Of a DNA stretch of 64,000 nucleotides, positions 39,154 to 48,067 are shown one piece after another. This DNA comes from Micromonospora ureilytica. GTDB taxonomy: Bacteria > Actinomycetota > Actinomycetes > Mycobacteriales > Micromonosporaceae. The notes beneath the pieces were generated by a model. It made no database searches and had not been told where the DNA came from. It was given only the letters and a program-made list of their open reading frames with translations. Made by a program: the position numbers and the translations under genes. The stretch spans positions 4,774,001 to 4,838,000 of the forward strand of contig NZ_JADOTX010000001.1 in assembly GCF_015751765.1 (NCBI RefSeq). Reading direction: 5' to 3'. Numbering within the stretch: position 1 is the first letter of the stretch; every line of letters begins with the position of its first letter.

Positions 39154-40440
39154 GTGAGCACGCCGAACCGGGTCTACATCGCCCGTCTCGCCGGAGTCGC
39201 CGTCTTCGACCCGAACGGCGACCAGGTGGGCCGGGTTCGTGACGCCGTGGCACGGCTCCGGGCGACCAAGCGTCCGCCCGAGGTGGTGGGCCTCGTCGCC
39301 GAGATGCCGATGCGCCGTCGGATCTTCCTGTCCATCAACCGGATCACCTCCATCGACGCGGACGCCGTCGTGCTCGGCTCCGGCACCCTCAACCTGCGCC
39401 GGTTCGAGAAACGCCAGAACGAGCTGCTGGTGCTCCAGGAACTGCTCGACCGGCGTGTGCAACTCGACCCGGGCGGCCAACCCGGCGCGGTCGTGGACGT
39501 CGCGATGGAGTGCACCCGGGGCGGCGAGTGGTCGCTGACCCGTGTCGCCGTACGCGAGCAGACCGGTCGGCTCAGCCGCCGCGGCCACCTGCACCAGGTC
39601 GAGTGGGACCGGGTGCGCGGGCTCAGCGGCATCGCCGACAACCGGGGTACGGCGAACCTGCTCGCCGTCCTGGAGGACATGCGCCCCGCCGACCTGGCCA
39701 ACGCGTTGCAGGATCTGCCCGACGCGCGGCGCAACGAGGTCGCGGCCGCGCTGGACGACGAGCGACTGGCCGACGTGCTCAGCGAGCTGCCGGAGCACGA
39801 CCAGGTGGAGATCCTCGCCGCCCTGGACCGGGAGCGGGCCGCCGACATCCTGGAGGAGATGGACCCGGACGACGCCGCGGACCTGCTCAACGAGCTGCCC
39901 CCGCCCGAGCAGGACGTGCTGCTGGACCTGATGGAGCCGGACGAGGCCGACCCGGTACGTCAGCTACTGAAGTACACCCCCGGCACGGCGGGCAGTGTGA
40001 TGACCTCGGAGCCGGTCATCCTGCCGCCGGACGCCACCGTCGCCGAGGCGCTGGCCCGGATCCGGGAGCCCCAGCTCTCCCCCGCCGTCGCCGCGCAGGT
40101 CTTCGTGACCCGGGCACCGCAGAACACGCCGACGGGCCGCTACCTGGGCATGGTGCACTTCCAGGCGCTGCTGCGCGAACCACCGGCCGACCTGCTGGGC
40201 AAGGTGGTGGTCAACGACATCGACCCGCTGCGCCCCACCACGCCGCTGCCGGAGATCACCCGCCGGATGGCCACCTACGACCTGGTCGCCATGCCGGTGA
40301 TCGACCGCAACAACCGGCTGGTTGGCGCCGTGACAGTGGACGACGTGCTGGACCACTCGCTGCCCCGGGACTGGCGAGACCGTGACGCCCTGGTCGCCCC
40401 GGGCACCGCGGACGTGGCGCTGGACGGCGCGGATGGCTGA
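39154..40440 (+). CDS. MgtE-like protein with PRC-barrel and CBS domains, no channel part
   Basis: A 428-residue cytoplasmic protein from GTG 39154 (another GTG at 39148). It opens with a PRC-barrel-like segment (YIARLAGVAVFDPNGDQVGR). The middle is an MgtE N-terminal domain with superhelical repeats (LLAVLEDMRPADLANALQDL, LADVLSELPEHDQVEILAAL and ILEEMDPDDAADLLNELPPP). Two CBS motifs follow (GSVMTSEPVILPPDATVAEA and VNDIDPLRPTTPLPEITRRM, ending LVGAVTVDDVLDH). The membrane channel of MgtE is absent. The same kind of gene, Rv1232c, lies beside a DUF1003 gene and near mrp in M. tuberculosis. It probably senses Mg2+ or nucleotides; the DUF1003 gene overlaps its end. Confidence 0.88.
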   Translation: MSTPNRVYIARLAGVAVFDPNGDQVGRVRDAVARLRATKRPPEVVGLVAEMPMRRRIFLSINRITSIDADAVVLGSGTLNLRRFEKRQNELLVLQELLDRRVQLDPGGQPGAVVDVAMECTRGGEWSLTRVAVREQTGRLSRRGHLHQVEWDRVRGLSGIADNRGTANLLAVLEDMRPADLANALQDLPDARRNEVAAALDDERLADVLSELPEHDQVEILAALDRERAADILEEMDPDDAADLLNELPPPEQDVLLDLMEPDEADPVRQLLKYTPGTAGSVMTSEPVILPPDATVAEALARIREPQLSPAVAAQVFVTRAPQNTPTGRYLGMVHFQALLREPPADLLGKVVVNDIDPLRPTTPLPEITRRMATYDLVAMPVIDRNNRLVGAVTVDDVLDHSLPRDWRDRDALVAPGTADVALDGADG

Positions 40441-41083
40441 GCAGCGGCGGGCGGAGCGGCTCGACCAGCCGCGCGAGCCCCGGGGCATCAAGCTGCCCCG
40501 GTTCGACGCGGAGGCGTTCGGTCGGTGGTCGGAGGGCATCGCCCGGGGCATGGGCACCGCGAACTTCCTCGTCGTCATGACGGTGGTGATCGCGATCTGG
40601 TTCGGCTGGAACACCCTGGCCCCGGCGAACCTGCGCTTCGACCCGTACACCTTCACGTTCCTGACCCTGATCCTGTCCCTGCAGGCCAGCTACGCGGCCC
40701 CGCTGATCCTGCTGGCCCAGAACCGGCAGGCCGACCGGGACCGGGTGGCCCTCGAGGAGGACCGGCGGCGAGCCACCGCGCAGAAGGCGGACACCGAGTA
40801 CCTGGCGCGGGAGATCGCGGCCCTGCGGATCGCGCTGGGTGAGGTCGCCACCCGCGACTTCCTCCGCTCCGAGCTGGCCCGGCTGGCCGAGGAACTGGAC
40901 GAGATGGGGCAACGCCGGCAGCGACTGGAGCGCCGCCAGCAGGAGAAGGACAGCCGGCAGGAGCGACGTGGCCAGCGGCCGACCGACGGTGTCGGCCTCG
41001 ACGAACCCCGTGACGACCTGGACGGCGACTTCACCCGGGGCGCCCGGCCGGACGGCACCGGCCCGCGCCGGTCGGAGGGCTGA
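40433..41083 (+). CDS. DUF1003 membrane protein
   Basis: A 216-residue protein whose ATG lies eight bases inside the upstream gene, so it is translationally coupled. Two helices follow a short basic lead: GTANFLVVMTVVIAIWFGWN and TLILSLQASYAAPLILLAQN, with the conserved PYTFTF turn between them and the QNRQADRDR motif after. A helical, charged C-terminus (ARLAEELDEMGQRRQRLERR) looks like a coiled coil. DUF1003 proteins are of unknown function. The gene is paired with MgtE-like proteins in many actinobacteria, which suggests a shared role in ion handling. Confidence 0.92.
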   Translation: MAEQRRAERLDQPREPRGIKLPRFDAEAFGRWSEGIARGMGTANFLVVMTVVIAIWFGWNTLAPANLRFDPYTFTFLTLILSLQASYAAPLILLAQNRQADRDRVALEEDRRRATAQKADTEYLAREIAALRIALGEVATRDFLRSELARLAEELDEMGQRRQRLERRQQEKDSRQERRGQRPTDGVGLDEPRDDLDGDFTRGARPDGTGPRRSEG

Positions 41084-41159
41084 CCAACTGGTCATCGATT
41101 GGCTCACACCGCCCCGGGCAGCGGCGGCAGCGGATGCCCCGCGACGTAGCATTGCGGGC

Positions 41160-42308
41160 ATGTCAGCACCCGTGAGCACCGTCGAGGACGCGATCCAGGC
41201 CGCCCTGGCCACCGTCAACGACCCGGAGATCCGCCGGCCCATCACCGAGCTGGGCATGGTCCGCTCCGCCACGATCGGTGCCAGCGGCGTCGTACGCGTC
41301 GAGCTGCTGCTCACCGTCGCCGGCTGCCCGCTGAAGGACAAGCTGCGTAACGACATCACCGCCGCCGTCGCCGCGGTACCCGGCGTCACCGGCGTGGAGA
41401 TCGACTTCGGTGTGATGACCCCCGAGCAGCGGCAGGGGTTGCAGTCGCAGCTGCGCGGCGGCGGCGCCACCGAGGAGCCCGTCATCCCGTTCGCCCAGCC
41501 CGGTTCACGCACCCGCGTGTACGCGGTGGCCAGCGGCAAGGGCGGCGTCGGCAAGTCCAGCGTGACTGTCAACCTGGCGGCGGCGCTCGCGGCCCGTGGG
41601 CTCTCCGTCGGGGTGGTCGACGCGGACATCTACGGCCACTCGGTGCCGCGGATGCTCGGCACGGAGGCCCGGCCCACCCGCGTCGAAGACATGATCATGC
41701 CGCCGCAGGCGCACGGCGTGAAGGTGATCTCCATCGGCATGTTCACCTCCGGCAACGCCGCAGTGGTGTGGCGTGGCCCCATGCTGCACCGGGCGTTGCA
41801 GCAGTTCCTGGCCGACGTCTACTGGGGCGACCTGGACGTGCTCCTGCTCGACCTGCCGCCGGGCACGGGTGACGTGGCCATCTCGCTGGCCCAACTGCTG
41901 CCCAACTCGGAGATCCTGATCGTCACCACCCCGCAGACCGCCGCCGCCGAGGTGGCGGAGCGGGCCGGCGCGATCGCCCTGCAGACCCACCAGCGGGTGG
42001 TCGGCGTCATCGAGAACATGTCCTGGCTGGAGCTGCCGGACGGCTCCCGGATGGAGATCTTCGGCTCCGGCGGTGGCACTGCCGTCGCCGAGTCGCTGAG
42101 CCGGACCATCGGTGCGCAGGTGCCGCTGCTCGGTCAGATCCCACTGGACACCCGGGTCCGCGAGGCCGGCGACGCCGGCAACCCGATCGTGCTGGCCGAG
42201 CCGGCATCCCCGGCCGCGCAGGCACTCGGCACGATCGCCGACCGGCTCGCCCTGCGCCGCGAGTCACTGCTGGGCAAGCCCCTCGGCCTCAAGCCCGCCG
42301 GCCGCTGA
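41160..42308 (+). CDS. mrp: Mrp/ApbC-family Fe-S carrier ATPase
   Basis: A 382-residue P-loop ATPase involved in iron-sulfur cluster transfer. ATG 41160 fits the N-terminal MIP18/DUF59 domain (VEDAIQAALATVNDPEIRRP and the Cys of TVAGCPLKDKLR). The deviant Walker A is ASGKGGVGKSSVTVNLA; further motifs are VVDADIYGHSVPRMLG, DVLLLDLPPGTGDVAISLAQ and GVIENMSW. The CxxC that binds the cluster in E. coli-type Mrp and Nbp35, expected soon after ENMSW, is missing (LELPDGSRMEIFG), as in other actinobacterial Mrp proteins. The context MgtE-like - DUF1003 - mrp, convergent with tatB, resembles the M. tuberculosis region around Rv1229c. Confidence 0.93.
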   Translation: MSAPVSTVEDAIQAALATVNDPEIRRPITELGMVRSATIGASGVVRVELLLTVAGCPLKDKLRNDITAAVAAVPGVTGVEIDFGVMTPEQRQGLQSQLRGGGATEEPVIPFAQPGSRTRVYAVASGKGGVGKSSVTVNLAAALAARGLSVGVVDADIYGHSVPRMLGTEARPTRVEDMIMPPQAHGVKVISIGMFTSGNAAVVWRGPMLHRALQQFLADVYWGDLDVLLLDLPPGTGDVAISLAQLLPNSEILIVTTPQTAAAEVAERAGAIALQTHQRVVGVIENMSWLELPDGSRMEIFGSGGGTAVAESLSRTIGAQVPLLGQIPLDTRVREAGDAGNPIVLAEPASPAAQALGTIADRLALRRESLLGKPLGLKPAGR

Positions 42309-42323
42309 CCACCACGAACACCC

Positions 42324-42359
42324 CTCAGCCCGTCGGCCACCGTTGGCCGGCGGGCTGAG
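42324..42359. terminator. Bidirectional terminator between mrp and tatB
   Basis: CTCAGCCCGTCGGCC pairs with GGCCGGCGGGCTGAG around a 6-base loop; one position is a G-T pair. It lies 15 bases past the mrp stop and 57 bases before the tatB stop on the other strand. Confidence 0.65.
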
Positions 42360-42415
42360 TCGTCGTACGGCCGAGGCGGGTACGGGCCGGGCCAAGGCGC
42401 GGAGTACGGGGTTGG

Positions 42416-42838
42416 TCAGGTGGCGTCGTCGTAGCTGACGCGAGGGGCTGGCGCCGAGGGGCTGCTGGTGGCCGTGCCGGAGCGGGCCTCGTTCGACCGC
42501 AGGTCGGCGGCGTTGGCCACGTCCTTCAGGTCGTTGTGCACGCCGCTGACGTCCGCGCGCAGGTTGTCGTAGACGCCCTGCAACGGCTTGCGGATCGCCG
42601 CCTCGTCCTCCTCGCTGAGGAGGTGCTTGCGGATGAACGCCTTCGGGTGCAGGTCTTCCAGCTGGATGTCGGTGCCCAGCTCGCGGCTCAGGTCACCGGT
42701 GGCGTTGCGGGCCATGTTGCGCAGGTTGCGCACCAACCGCAGGCCGTCGGTGATCACGGCGGGGAGCCGGTCGCCGAAGATCAGCAGCGCCAGGAGCAGC
42801 AGCGCACCGATCTCCCACCAGTTCAGGTTGTCGAGCAT
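42416..42838 (-). CDS. tatB: Sec-independent translocase TatB
   Basis: A 140-residue protein with the TatA/B layout: one N-terminal helix (NWWEIGALLLLALLIFGDRL), a short turn with the FGDRLP element, and an amphipathic helix (ITDGLRLVRNLRNMARNATG). A longer charged C-terminal part (DIQLEDLHPKAFIRKHLLSE and beyond) is the TatB mark; TatA is shorter. TatB with TatA and TatC exports folded proteins. It lies directly downstream of htrA, as in mycobacteria. The first residue before the helix is Asn/Trp instead of the common Glu. Confidence 0.9.
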   Translation of the reverse strand: MLDNLNWWEIGALLLLALLIFGDRLPAVITDGLRLVRNLRNMARNATGDLSRELGTDIQLEDLHPKAFIRKHLLSEEDEAAIRKPLQGVYDNLRADVSGVHNDLKDVANAADLRSNEARSGTATSSPSAPAPRVSYDDAT

Positions 42839-42914
42839 CCTGCGGGCCTCCTCTCGGCGTCAGCAGCAAGACTACGCACGCTGGACTGCTTTCGGGCAAG
42901 GGGTGCGCCGCTGT

Positions 42915-44372
42915 TCACTTCGCGTCCGCGGCGAGAGTTACCGAGGTGTTCTGCCGGGTGGTGCCCCGCCGATACTCGACGGTCACGACCGAGCCCGGCG
43001 CGTACTTGCGGACCAACGCGGTCAGGTCCGTTGGCTCGGTCATCGGCCGCCCATTGATCTTGAGGATCACGTCGCCGACCTTCAGCCCTGCGCCGTCCGC
43101 GGGGCCGGACGGCTCCACCTCGGCCAGCCGCAGGCCACCCCCGACAACCCCGGTCGGGCCGTCGGCTCGGGCGCCGATCACCGTACGCCGGGCCTTGCCG
43201 GTGCCGATGATGTCCTGGGTCACCCGCTTGGCCTGGTTGATCGGGATGGCGAAGGCGAGCCCGATGTTGCCCGCTTCCTGCCCCTCGGTGACGAGTGACT
43301 TGATTGTGGAGTTCACCCCTACCACCCGGCCGGCGCCGTCGACAAGCGGGCCGCCCGAGTTGCCGTGGTTGACCGCGGCGTCGGTCTGAATGGCGGCGTA
43401 GTAGCGCACCGGACCGCCCGGCTCGCCGGCCTGCATCGTCCGGTCCAGGGCACTCACGATGCCGGCGGTGACCGTGTTGGCCAGCGACAACGGCGAGCCG
43501 ATGGCGAGCACGGGGTCGCCGACCGCCAGCGCGTCGGAGTCACCGAACTCCACCGGCCGTAGCCCGGGACGACTCACCTTGATCACGGCGATGTCCGACT
43601 CCGCGTCCTGCCCGACGATTGTCGCCGGCGCGGTGCTGCCGTCGTTGAAGACCACCGAGGCCTTGCCGGTGCCACCGGCCACCACATGGTCATTGGTGAT
43701 CACATGGCCGTCGGCGGTGGCGATGAACCCGGAGCCCTCACTGGTCCCGCCGAGGCTGCTCACCCGCACGGTGACAACGCTGGGTAGGACTCGCTCGGCG
43801 ACCCCGGCCAGCGACTCCGGTTTGCGCTGCGCCAGTGCCGGCACCTCCGCGGGCGCACCACCGAGGACGGCCGCGCCAGCCCCGCCGCGTACCGCGAACG
43901 CGTAGCCCAGCGCACCACCGAGGGTGCCGGCCAGGAGCGCGGTGATCACCGGGATGAGCAACAGGTGGCGCAGTGTCGGCCTGCCCGGCGCATCGGGATC
44001 GGTGACCGGCTCGGGCTCGGTGCCGGGGGCCACCACCCCGGGCACCACCACCGCGGTCGGCGCCGACGGGTCGCGCCAGGGGTCGGCGAGCGCGTCCGAC
44101 CACCAGGGCGACGCGTCGGCCGAGTTGGACCCGCCCGCGGCCGGTCCCGGCCAACCAGGTGCCATCCCACCGGGAGACGCCGGCCCGACCGGAGGCGCCA
44201 TCCCACCGGGAGACGCCGGCCAACCAGGTGCCGGCCCGCCGCCTGGCGGGGCGAGGGGCGTGTGGTCAGCCCCCGGCATGGTCGGCGGCCCCACCGACGG
44301 GGCTCCTACCCCGGGCGGTCGCGCCGGAGCCGGAGTCTCACCGCCCCGGCGCCAGTCCCAGCCGTCGGTCAC
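42915..44372 (-). CDS. htrA: HtrA/DegP-type S1C serine protease with PDZ domain
   Basis: A 485-residue membrane-anchored protease. GTG 44372 has GGGAGG nine bases upstream. The first 130 residues are Pro/Gly-rich with repeats such as GWPASPGGMAPPVGPASPGG, and cytoplasmic. One helix follows at about 134-162. The catalytic domain has His in VITNDHVVAGG (about 226), Asp in AESDIAVIKVS (about 257) and Ser in AVNHGNSGGPLVDG (about 337). The PDZ domain is at about 395-480 (EPSGPADGAGLKVGDVILKI). It should degrade or refold misfolded extracytoplasmic proteins. tatB follows it. In mycobacteria sigE-rseA precede this pair; here they are absent. Confidence 0.95.
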   Translation of the reverse strand: MTDGWDWRRGGETPAPARPPGVGAPSVGPPTMPGADHTPLAPPGGGPAPGWPASPGGMAPPVGPASPGGMAPGWPGPAAGGSNSADASPWWSDALADPWRDPSAPTAVVVPGVVAPGTEPEPVTDPDAPGRPTLRHLLLIPVITALLAGTLGGALGYAFAVRGGAGAAVLGGAPAEVPALAQRKPESLAGVAERVLPSVVTVRVSSLGGTSEGSGFIATADGHVITNDHVVAGGTGKASVVFNDGSTAPATIVGQDAESDIAVIKVSRPGLRPVEFGDSDALAVGDPVLAIGSPLSLANTVTAGIVSALDRTMQAGEPGGPVRYYAAIQTDAAVNHGNSGGPLVDGAGRVVGVNSTIKSLVTEGQEAGNIGLAFAIPINQAKRVTQDIIGTGKARRTVIGARADGPTGVVGGGLRLAEVEPSGPADGAGLKVGDVILKINGRPMTEPTDLTALVRKYAPGSVVTVEYRRGTTRQNTSVTLAADAK

Positions 44373-44560
44373 GTCGGTGCCTCCCAGTCCGTCCCCGGAT
44401 CCCGCGCCGCGTCGCCCGGCCACGGGCCGGTCTGGTCGCGGCTGACGGGATACCGCCTCCAGGATTGCACGGATGTACGCGGTGCAGTCAGCGGTTGCCC
44501 CGGTGATCGCTTCCGGTGGAGGCGCGGCTGCGCCCCGCGACGGTCGCCTCTACGCTCACA

Positions 44561-45256
44561 GTGCCAACCCGCCCCCGCACCACGCACCGCCCCCGGAGGT
44601 GCCCCATCGCCACGGTCGCCGGTTCCGGCAGTTCGACGACGCAGGCTCAGCAGTTCGCCGAGTCGTACGTCACCGAGGACCTCGTTCTGCGTACCGCCCG
44701 CAGCCTGGCCCGGGAGGTGGGCCTCGACGCGGTCACCCCCGGCGCGGGAGCGGCGCTGCGGCTGCTCGCCGCCGCCGGCAATGCCCGTGCGGTGGTGGAG
44801 ATCGGCACCGGCACCGGGGTGAGCGGGGTCTGGCTGCTGCGCGGCATGCGCGCCGACGGCGTGCTCACCACCATCGACCTGGAGGTGGAGCACCAGCGGA
44901 TCGCCCGGCGGATCTTCGCCGAAGCGGGTTTCGCGGCCGGGCGCACCCGGATCATCACCGGCCGGGCGCTCGACGTGCTGCCCCGGCTCGCCGACGGTGC
45001 GTACGACCTGGTCTTCGTGGACGCGGAGGCGACCGGCTTCCATGCCTGCGTGGAGGCGGCGCTGCGGCTGTTACGCCCGGGTGGCGTGCTGGCGCTCAAC
45101 GGCGTGCTGGCCAGTGGCCGGATCGGCGACCCGTCCGCCCGGGACGCGGAGACGGTGACGGTTCGCGAGACGATCAAGGCGGTCCGGGAGTCGGAGCACT
45201 GGATCCCCGCGCTGCTTCCGGTCGGGCATGGGCTGCTCGCCGCGGTGAAGTGCTGA
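44561..45256 (+). CDS. O-methyltransferase
   Basis: A SAM-dependent methyltransferase of the catechol-O-methyltransferase type (Rv1220c-like). SAM motifs are AVVEIGTGTGVSGVWLLRGM, GVLTTIDLEVEHQRIARRIF, YDLVFVDAEATGFHACVEAA and LLRPGGVLALNGVLASGRIG. The start is uncertain: GTG 44561 is used, and another start is 44516. A strong GGAGG at 44595-44599 lies six bases before the in-frame codon ATC at 44606, after which the conserved sequence begins, so translation may start at that rare codon. It is divergent from htrA and convergent with pepA. Confidence 0.88.
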   Translation: MPTRPRTTHRPRRCPIATVAGSGSSTTQAQQFAESYVTEDLVLRTARSLAREVGLDAVTPGAGAALRLLAAAGNARAVVEIGTGTGVSGVWLLRGMRADGVLTTIDLEVEHQRIARRIFAEAGFAAGRTRIITGRALDVLPRLADGAYDLVFVDAEATGFHACVEAALRLLRPGGVLALNGVLASGRIGDPSARDAETVTVRETIKAVRESEHWIPALLPVGHGLLAAVKC

Positions 45257-45263
45257 CCGGACC

Positions 45264-46739
45264 TCAGTGAACGTCGGCCAGCCAGCGCAGCAGTGACCGG
45301 ACGCCCCAGCCGGTGGCGCCGCGGCTGACCTCGGCCTGGTCGCCGTCGGCCCAGGACGGGGCCGACATGTCCAGGTGCAGCCAGCGGTCTCGTAGTTCGC
45401 CGGTGAACTCGCGCAGGTAGAGCGCGGCCAGCACCGACCCGGCACCCTGCGTCGGTGCGCTGTAGAGGTCGGCGATCTCGCTGCCGAGGTACTCGACGTA
45501 GTCGGTGTGCAGCGGCATCCGCCACGCCGACTCGCCGGCCGATTCGGCGGCCGCCAGCACGCCGGCGGCCAACTCGTCGTTCTCGCTGTACAGGGCGGCG
45601 GTGCGCTTGCCCAGCGCCACCGAGTTCGCGCCGGTGAGCGTGGCCAGGTCGAGAAGCAGGTCTGGTTCGAGCTGCTGCACCGCGTACGCCAACGCGTCGG
45701 CGAGGACCAGTCGACCCTCGGCGTCGGAGTTGGTCGTCTCGCTGGTCGTGCCGCCGTAGTGCCGGATGACGTCGCCGGGGCGGAACGCCGAGCCGCTGAC
45801 CATGTTCTCGGCGAGCGGGGCCAACGTGGTGATCCGGACCGGCAGCCGCAGCGCGGCGGCGCCCAGGGTGGCGGCGACGACCGCGGCCGCGCCGGCCATG
45901 TCCTTGCGCATCAGCTTCATCGCCGCCACCGGCTTGATCGAGATGCCGCCGGTGTCGAAGGTGATGCCCTTGCCGACCAGCACCACGTGGGTGCGCGCGT
46001 TGGCGGGGTGCCAGTCCAGTTCGACGAGCCGGGGTCCGCTGGCGGAGCCACCGCCCACGGCGAGGATCCCGCCGAAGCCCTCGGCGGCGAGTTCGGCTGG
46101 GCCACGGACCCGCAGCCGCAGGTCCGGAAGGTCGGCCGCGGCGGAGGCCACCTGGTCGGCGAACCACTGCGGGGTCTTCACCGAGGAGGGGGTGTTGGTC
46201 AGGTCCCGGGCGAGATGGGTCATCGCGGCAGTGGTCCGGGCCGTGGCGACGGTGTCCTCGTACGCGGTCGGGTCGGCGAGCAGCAGGTCGACGCCGCTGA
46301 GCGTCGGCCGGTCGCCGGCCTCGGTGAGTCGGAAGCGGTACGGGGCGAGCAGCAGCCCCTCGGTCAACCCGCGAATCGCGGCCGAGGTCACCTCGGCCGG
46401 CAGCGCGATGGTGATATGCGTCTCAGCTGCGTTGGAGCGGGCCAGGGCCGCCCCGGCCGTCCGCCAGGCCGCCTCGTCCCCGTCACCGATGCCGAGCAGC
46501 TGCAGCCGGCCGGGGGTACCCCCGGGGCGCAGCTGGGTGTGGATCTCGCCGGTTCGGCCCGTCAGTCGGGCCGCCGACACCAGCGCGACGGCCTCGTCGG
46601 CCGTGCCGTCCGGGGCCGCCACGGCTGTCGGCATCGGCTCGGCCGAGGTGTCACCCTCCGCCGTCGATTCGGCGGGCCGGACGGGCAGGACGAGGGCGTC
46701 GAGCCGGTCAGGCTCGGCGATCAGACGGATGTCGAGCAC
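45264..46739 (-). CDS. pepA: Leucyl aminopeptidase (M17)
   Basis: A 491-residue zinc/manganese aminopeptidase. GTG 46739 has GGAGG 11 bases upstream and gives the start VLDIRLIAEPDRLDALVLPV; the open frame runs on upstream without support. Motifs: LTNTPSSVKTPQWFADQVAS, HVVLVGKGITFDTGGISIKP (metal-binding Lys and Asp), KDMAGAAAVVAATLGA, NSDAEGRLVLADAL (the M17 signature with Asp, Glu and Arg) and GANSVALGKRTAALYSENDE. The C-terminus ends LHLDMSAPSWADGD. Length is normal. It is convergent with the O-methyltransferase gene. Confidence 0.95.
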   Translation of the reverse strand: MLDIRLIAEPDRLDALVLPVRPAESTAEGDTSAEPMPTAVAAPDGTADEAVALVSAARLTGRTGEIHTQLRPGGTPGRLQLLGIGDGDEAAWRTAGAALARSNAAETHITIALPAEVTSAAIRGLTEGLLLAPYRFRLTEAGDRPTLSGVDLLLADPTAYEDTVATARTTAAMTHLARDLTNTPSSVKTPQWFADQVASAAADLPDLRLRVRGPAELAAEGFGGILAVGGGSASGPRLVELDWHPANARTHVVLVGKGITFDTGGISIKPVAAMKLMRKDMAGAAAVVAATLGAAALRLPVRITTLAPLAENMVSGSAFRPGDVIRHYGGTTSETTNSDAEGRLVLADALAYAVQQLEPDLLLDLATLTGANSVALGKRTAALYSENDELAAGVLAAAESAGESAWRMPLHTDYVEYLGSEIADLYSAPTQGAGSVLAALYLREFTGELRDRWLHLDMSAPSWADGDQAEVSRGATGWGVRSLLRWLADVH

Positions 46740-46806
46740 GCGGAACCGTACCTCCAGGAAAGTGTCGCGGACCGGAGGCGAACCCACCTGCCCGCAGCAT
46801 TGAAGA

Positions 46807-46839
46807 CCCTGAGCCACCGGCGATTCCGGTGGCTCAGGG
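46807..46839 (-). terminator. Terminator after the DUF3117 gene
   Basis: A perfect 14-bp stem (CCCTGAGCCACCGG / CCGGTGGCTCAGGG) with the loop CGATT lies 47 bases after the DUF3117 stop on the minus strand and ahead of pepA, so pepA has its own promoter. Confidence 0.75.
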
Positions 46840-46886
46840 CCCAAAGAACGTTCCGGGCGGCGTGAGCCGCCCGGAGCACTCCTCAC

Positions 46887-47054
46887 TCAGCCGGCCGCTG
46901 CCTTCAGTGCATCACCGAGCGCGTTGGCCTCGTCGGGAGTCATCTCGACGACGAGCCGGCCACCGCCCTCCAGCGGGACCCGCATGACGATGCCCCGCCC
47001 CTCCTTGGTGACTTCCAGCGGACCGTCGCCCGTCCGCGGCTTCATCGCCGCCAT
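46887..47054 (-). CDS. DUF3117 small conserved protein
   Basis: A 55-residue protein from ATG 47054 with GGGGAG six bases upstream. It reads MAAMKPRTGDGPLEVTKEGR, then IVMRVPLEGGGRLVVEMTPD and EANALGDALKAAAG, which is the DUF3117 family, represented by Rv1211 of M. tuberculosis. The function is unknown; it appears to be one small alpha/beta domain. The name is confident because the sequence is strongly conserved across actinobacteria. A terminator follows. The 190 bases upstream, shared with paaX, hold no other gene. Confidence 0.92.
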   Translation of the reverse strand: MAAMKPRTGDGPLEVTKEGRGIVMRVPLEGGGRLVVEMTPDEANALGDALKAAAG

Positions 47055-47244
47055 GTTGTCTCCCCTCAGACCTACACCAGGGTCGGTGGGTTGCCCCACA
47101 GCCACTTCGTCACGACCACCCGCAACGGTCACGGGGGTGTCGACCAACGATTTTCCCTGATGAACACCGCCGGACCCAAACCGGAGCAGCATTGATGTAA
47201 CAGCATCTAGCTTATCTTGAGAAGGCCTGTCACAATGTGCGGTC

Positions 47245-48063
47245 ATGCAGGCACGGTCGGCACTCTTCGACCTGTACGGCGACCACCTCCGTCCGAGGGG
47301 TGGCCGGGCACCGGTTGCTGCCCTGGTCAAGCTACTGGCGCCGCTGGGAATCGCACCGCCAGCAGTTCGCACCGCCGTCTCCCGGATGGTGCGTCAGGGC
47401 TGGCTCGAGCCCCTCCGGTTGGTCTCCGGACCGGGATATTCGATCACACCGAAAGCTGCCCGCCGACTCGACGAGGCAGCGGCCCGGATCTACCGGACCG
47501 GCCGGGTCACCTGGGACGGCCGGTTCGATCTGCTGGTGTTGGAGGCTCCGGGCTCCCGGCGGGACCGCCAGCGGCTCGCCGCCAACCTGAGCTTCCTCGG
47601 TTACGGGACGCTCGACGAGCAGACCTGGGTCGCCACCCGCCCCGCGGAGGACGTCGACCTGCTCCTCGCCGAGACCGGCATCCGGTTCGAACGGTTCACC
47701 GCGTCACACTTCTCCGGCACCCCCGGCGCGATGGGCGTGGTCCGACGAGCCTGGAACCTGGCCGAGATCGGCCGCGCCTACGAGCGGTTCGTCGCGGACC
47801 AGCGCCCGCTGCTCGCCGCGGTCACCGTGCGCAGCAGCGACGAGGAGGCGTACGCGACGCGGTTCCGCCTCGTGCACGCGTGGCGTACCTTCCTCTTCCA
47901 GGACCCGCAGCTGCCCCCGGCGCTGCTGCCCGAGCGGTGGCCCGGCACCGCCGCGGCCAGTTTCTTCGACCGGCACGCGGCTCGCCTGCGCCCGGCCGCC
48001 GACCGGTACGTCGAACAGTGCCTCGACGCCGGCAACCGCATCGTCCGACAGAAGGGTCGTTAG
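47245..48063 (+). CDS. paaX: PaaX-family transcriptional repressor
   Basis: A 272-residue regulator. The N-terminal winged-helix domain is SALFDLYGDHLRPRGGRAPV, ALVKLLAPLGIAPPAVRTAV and SRMVRQGWLEPLRL. The central part, RTGRVTWDGRFDLLVLEAPG, is the PaaX dimer domain, and GVVRRAWNLAEIGRAYERFV with YATRFRLVHAWRTFLFQDPQ belongs to the C-terminal domain. In E. coli PaaX represses phenylacetate degradation genes and responds to phenylacetyl-CoA. ATG 47245 lacks a ribosome site. The enoyl-CoA hydratase gene follows after four bases, in the same transcript. Confidence 0.92.
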   Translation: MQARSALFDLYGDHLRPRGGRAPVAALVKLLAPLGIAPPAVRTAVSRMVRQGWLEPLRLVSGPGYSITPKAARRLDEAAARIYRTGRVTWDGRFDLLVLEAPGSRRDRQRLAANLSFLGYGTLDEQTWVATRPAEDVDLLLAETGIRFERFTASHFSGTPGAMGVVRRAWNLAEIGRAYERFVADQRPLLAAVTVRSSDEEAYATRFRLVHAWRTFLFQDPQLPPALLPERWPGTAAASFFDRHAARLRPAADRYVEQCLDAGNRIVRQKGR

Positions 48064-48067
48064 ACAC

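Noticed and set aside
45507-46865. Long plus-strand frame antisense to pepA
   Set aside because: The minus strand encodes a complete M17 peptidase here; the opposite product is low-complexity Gly/Arg/Val.
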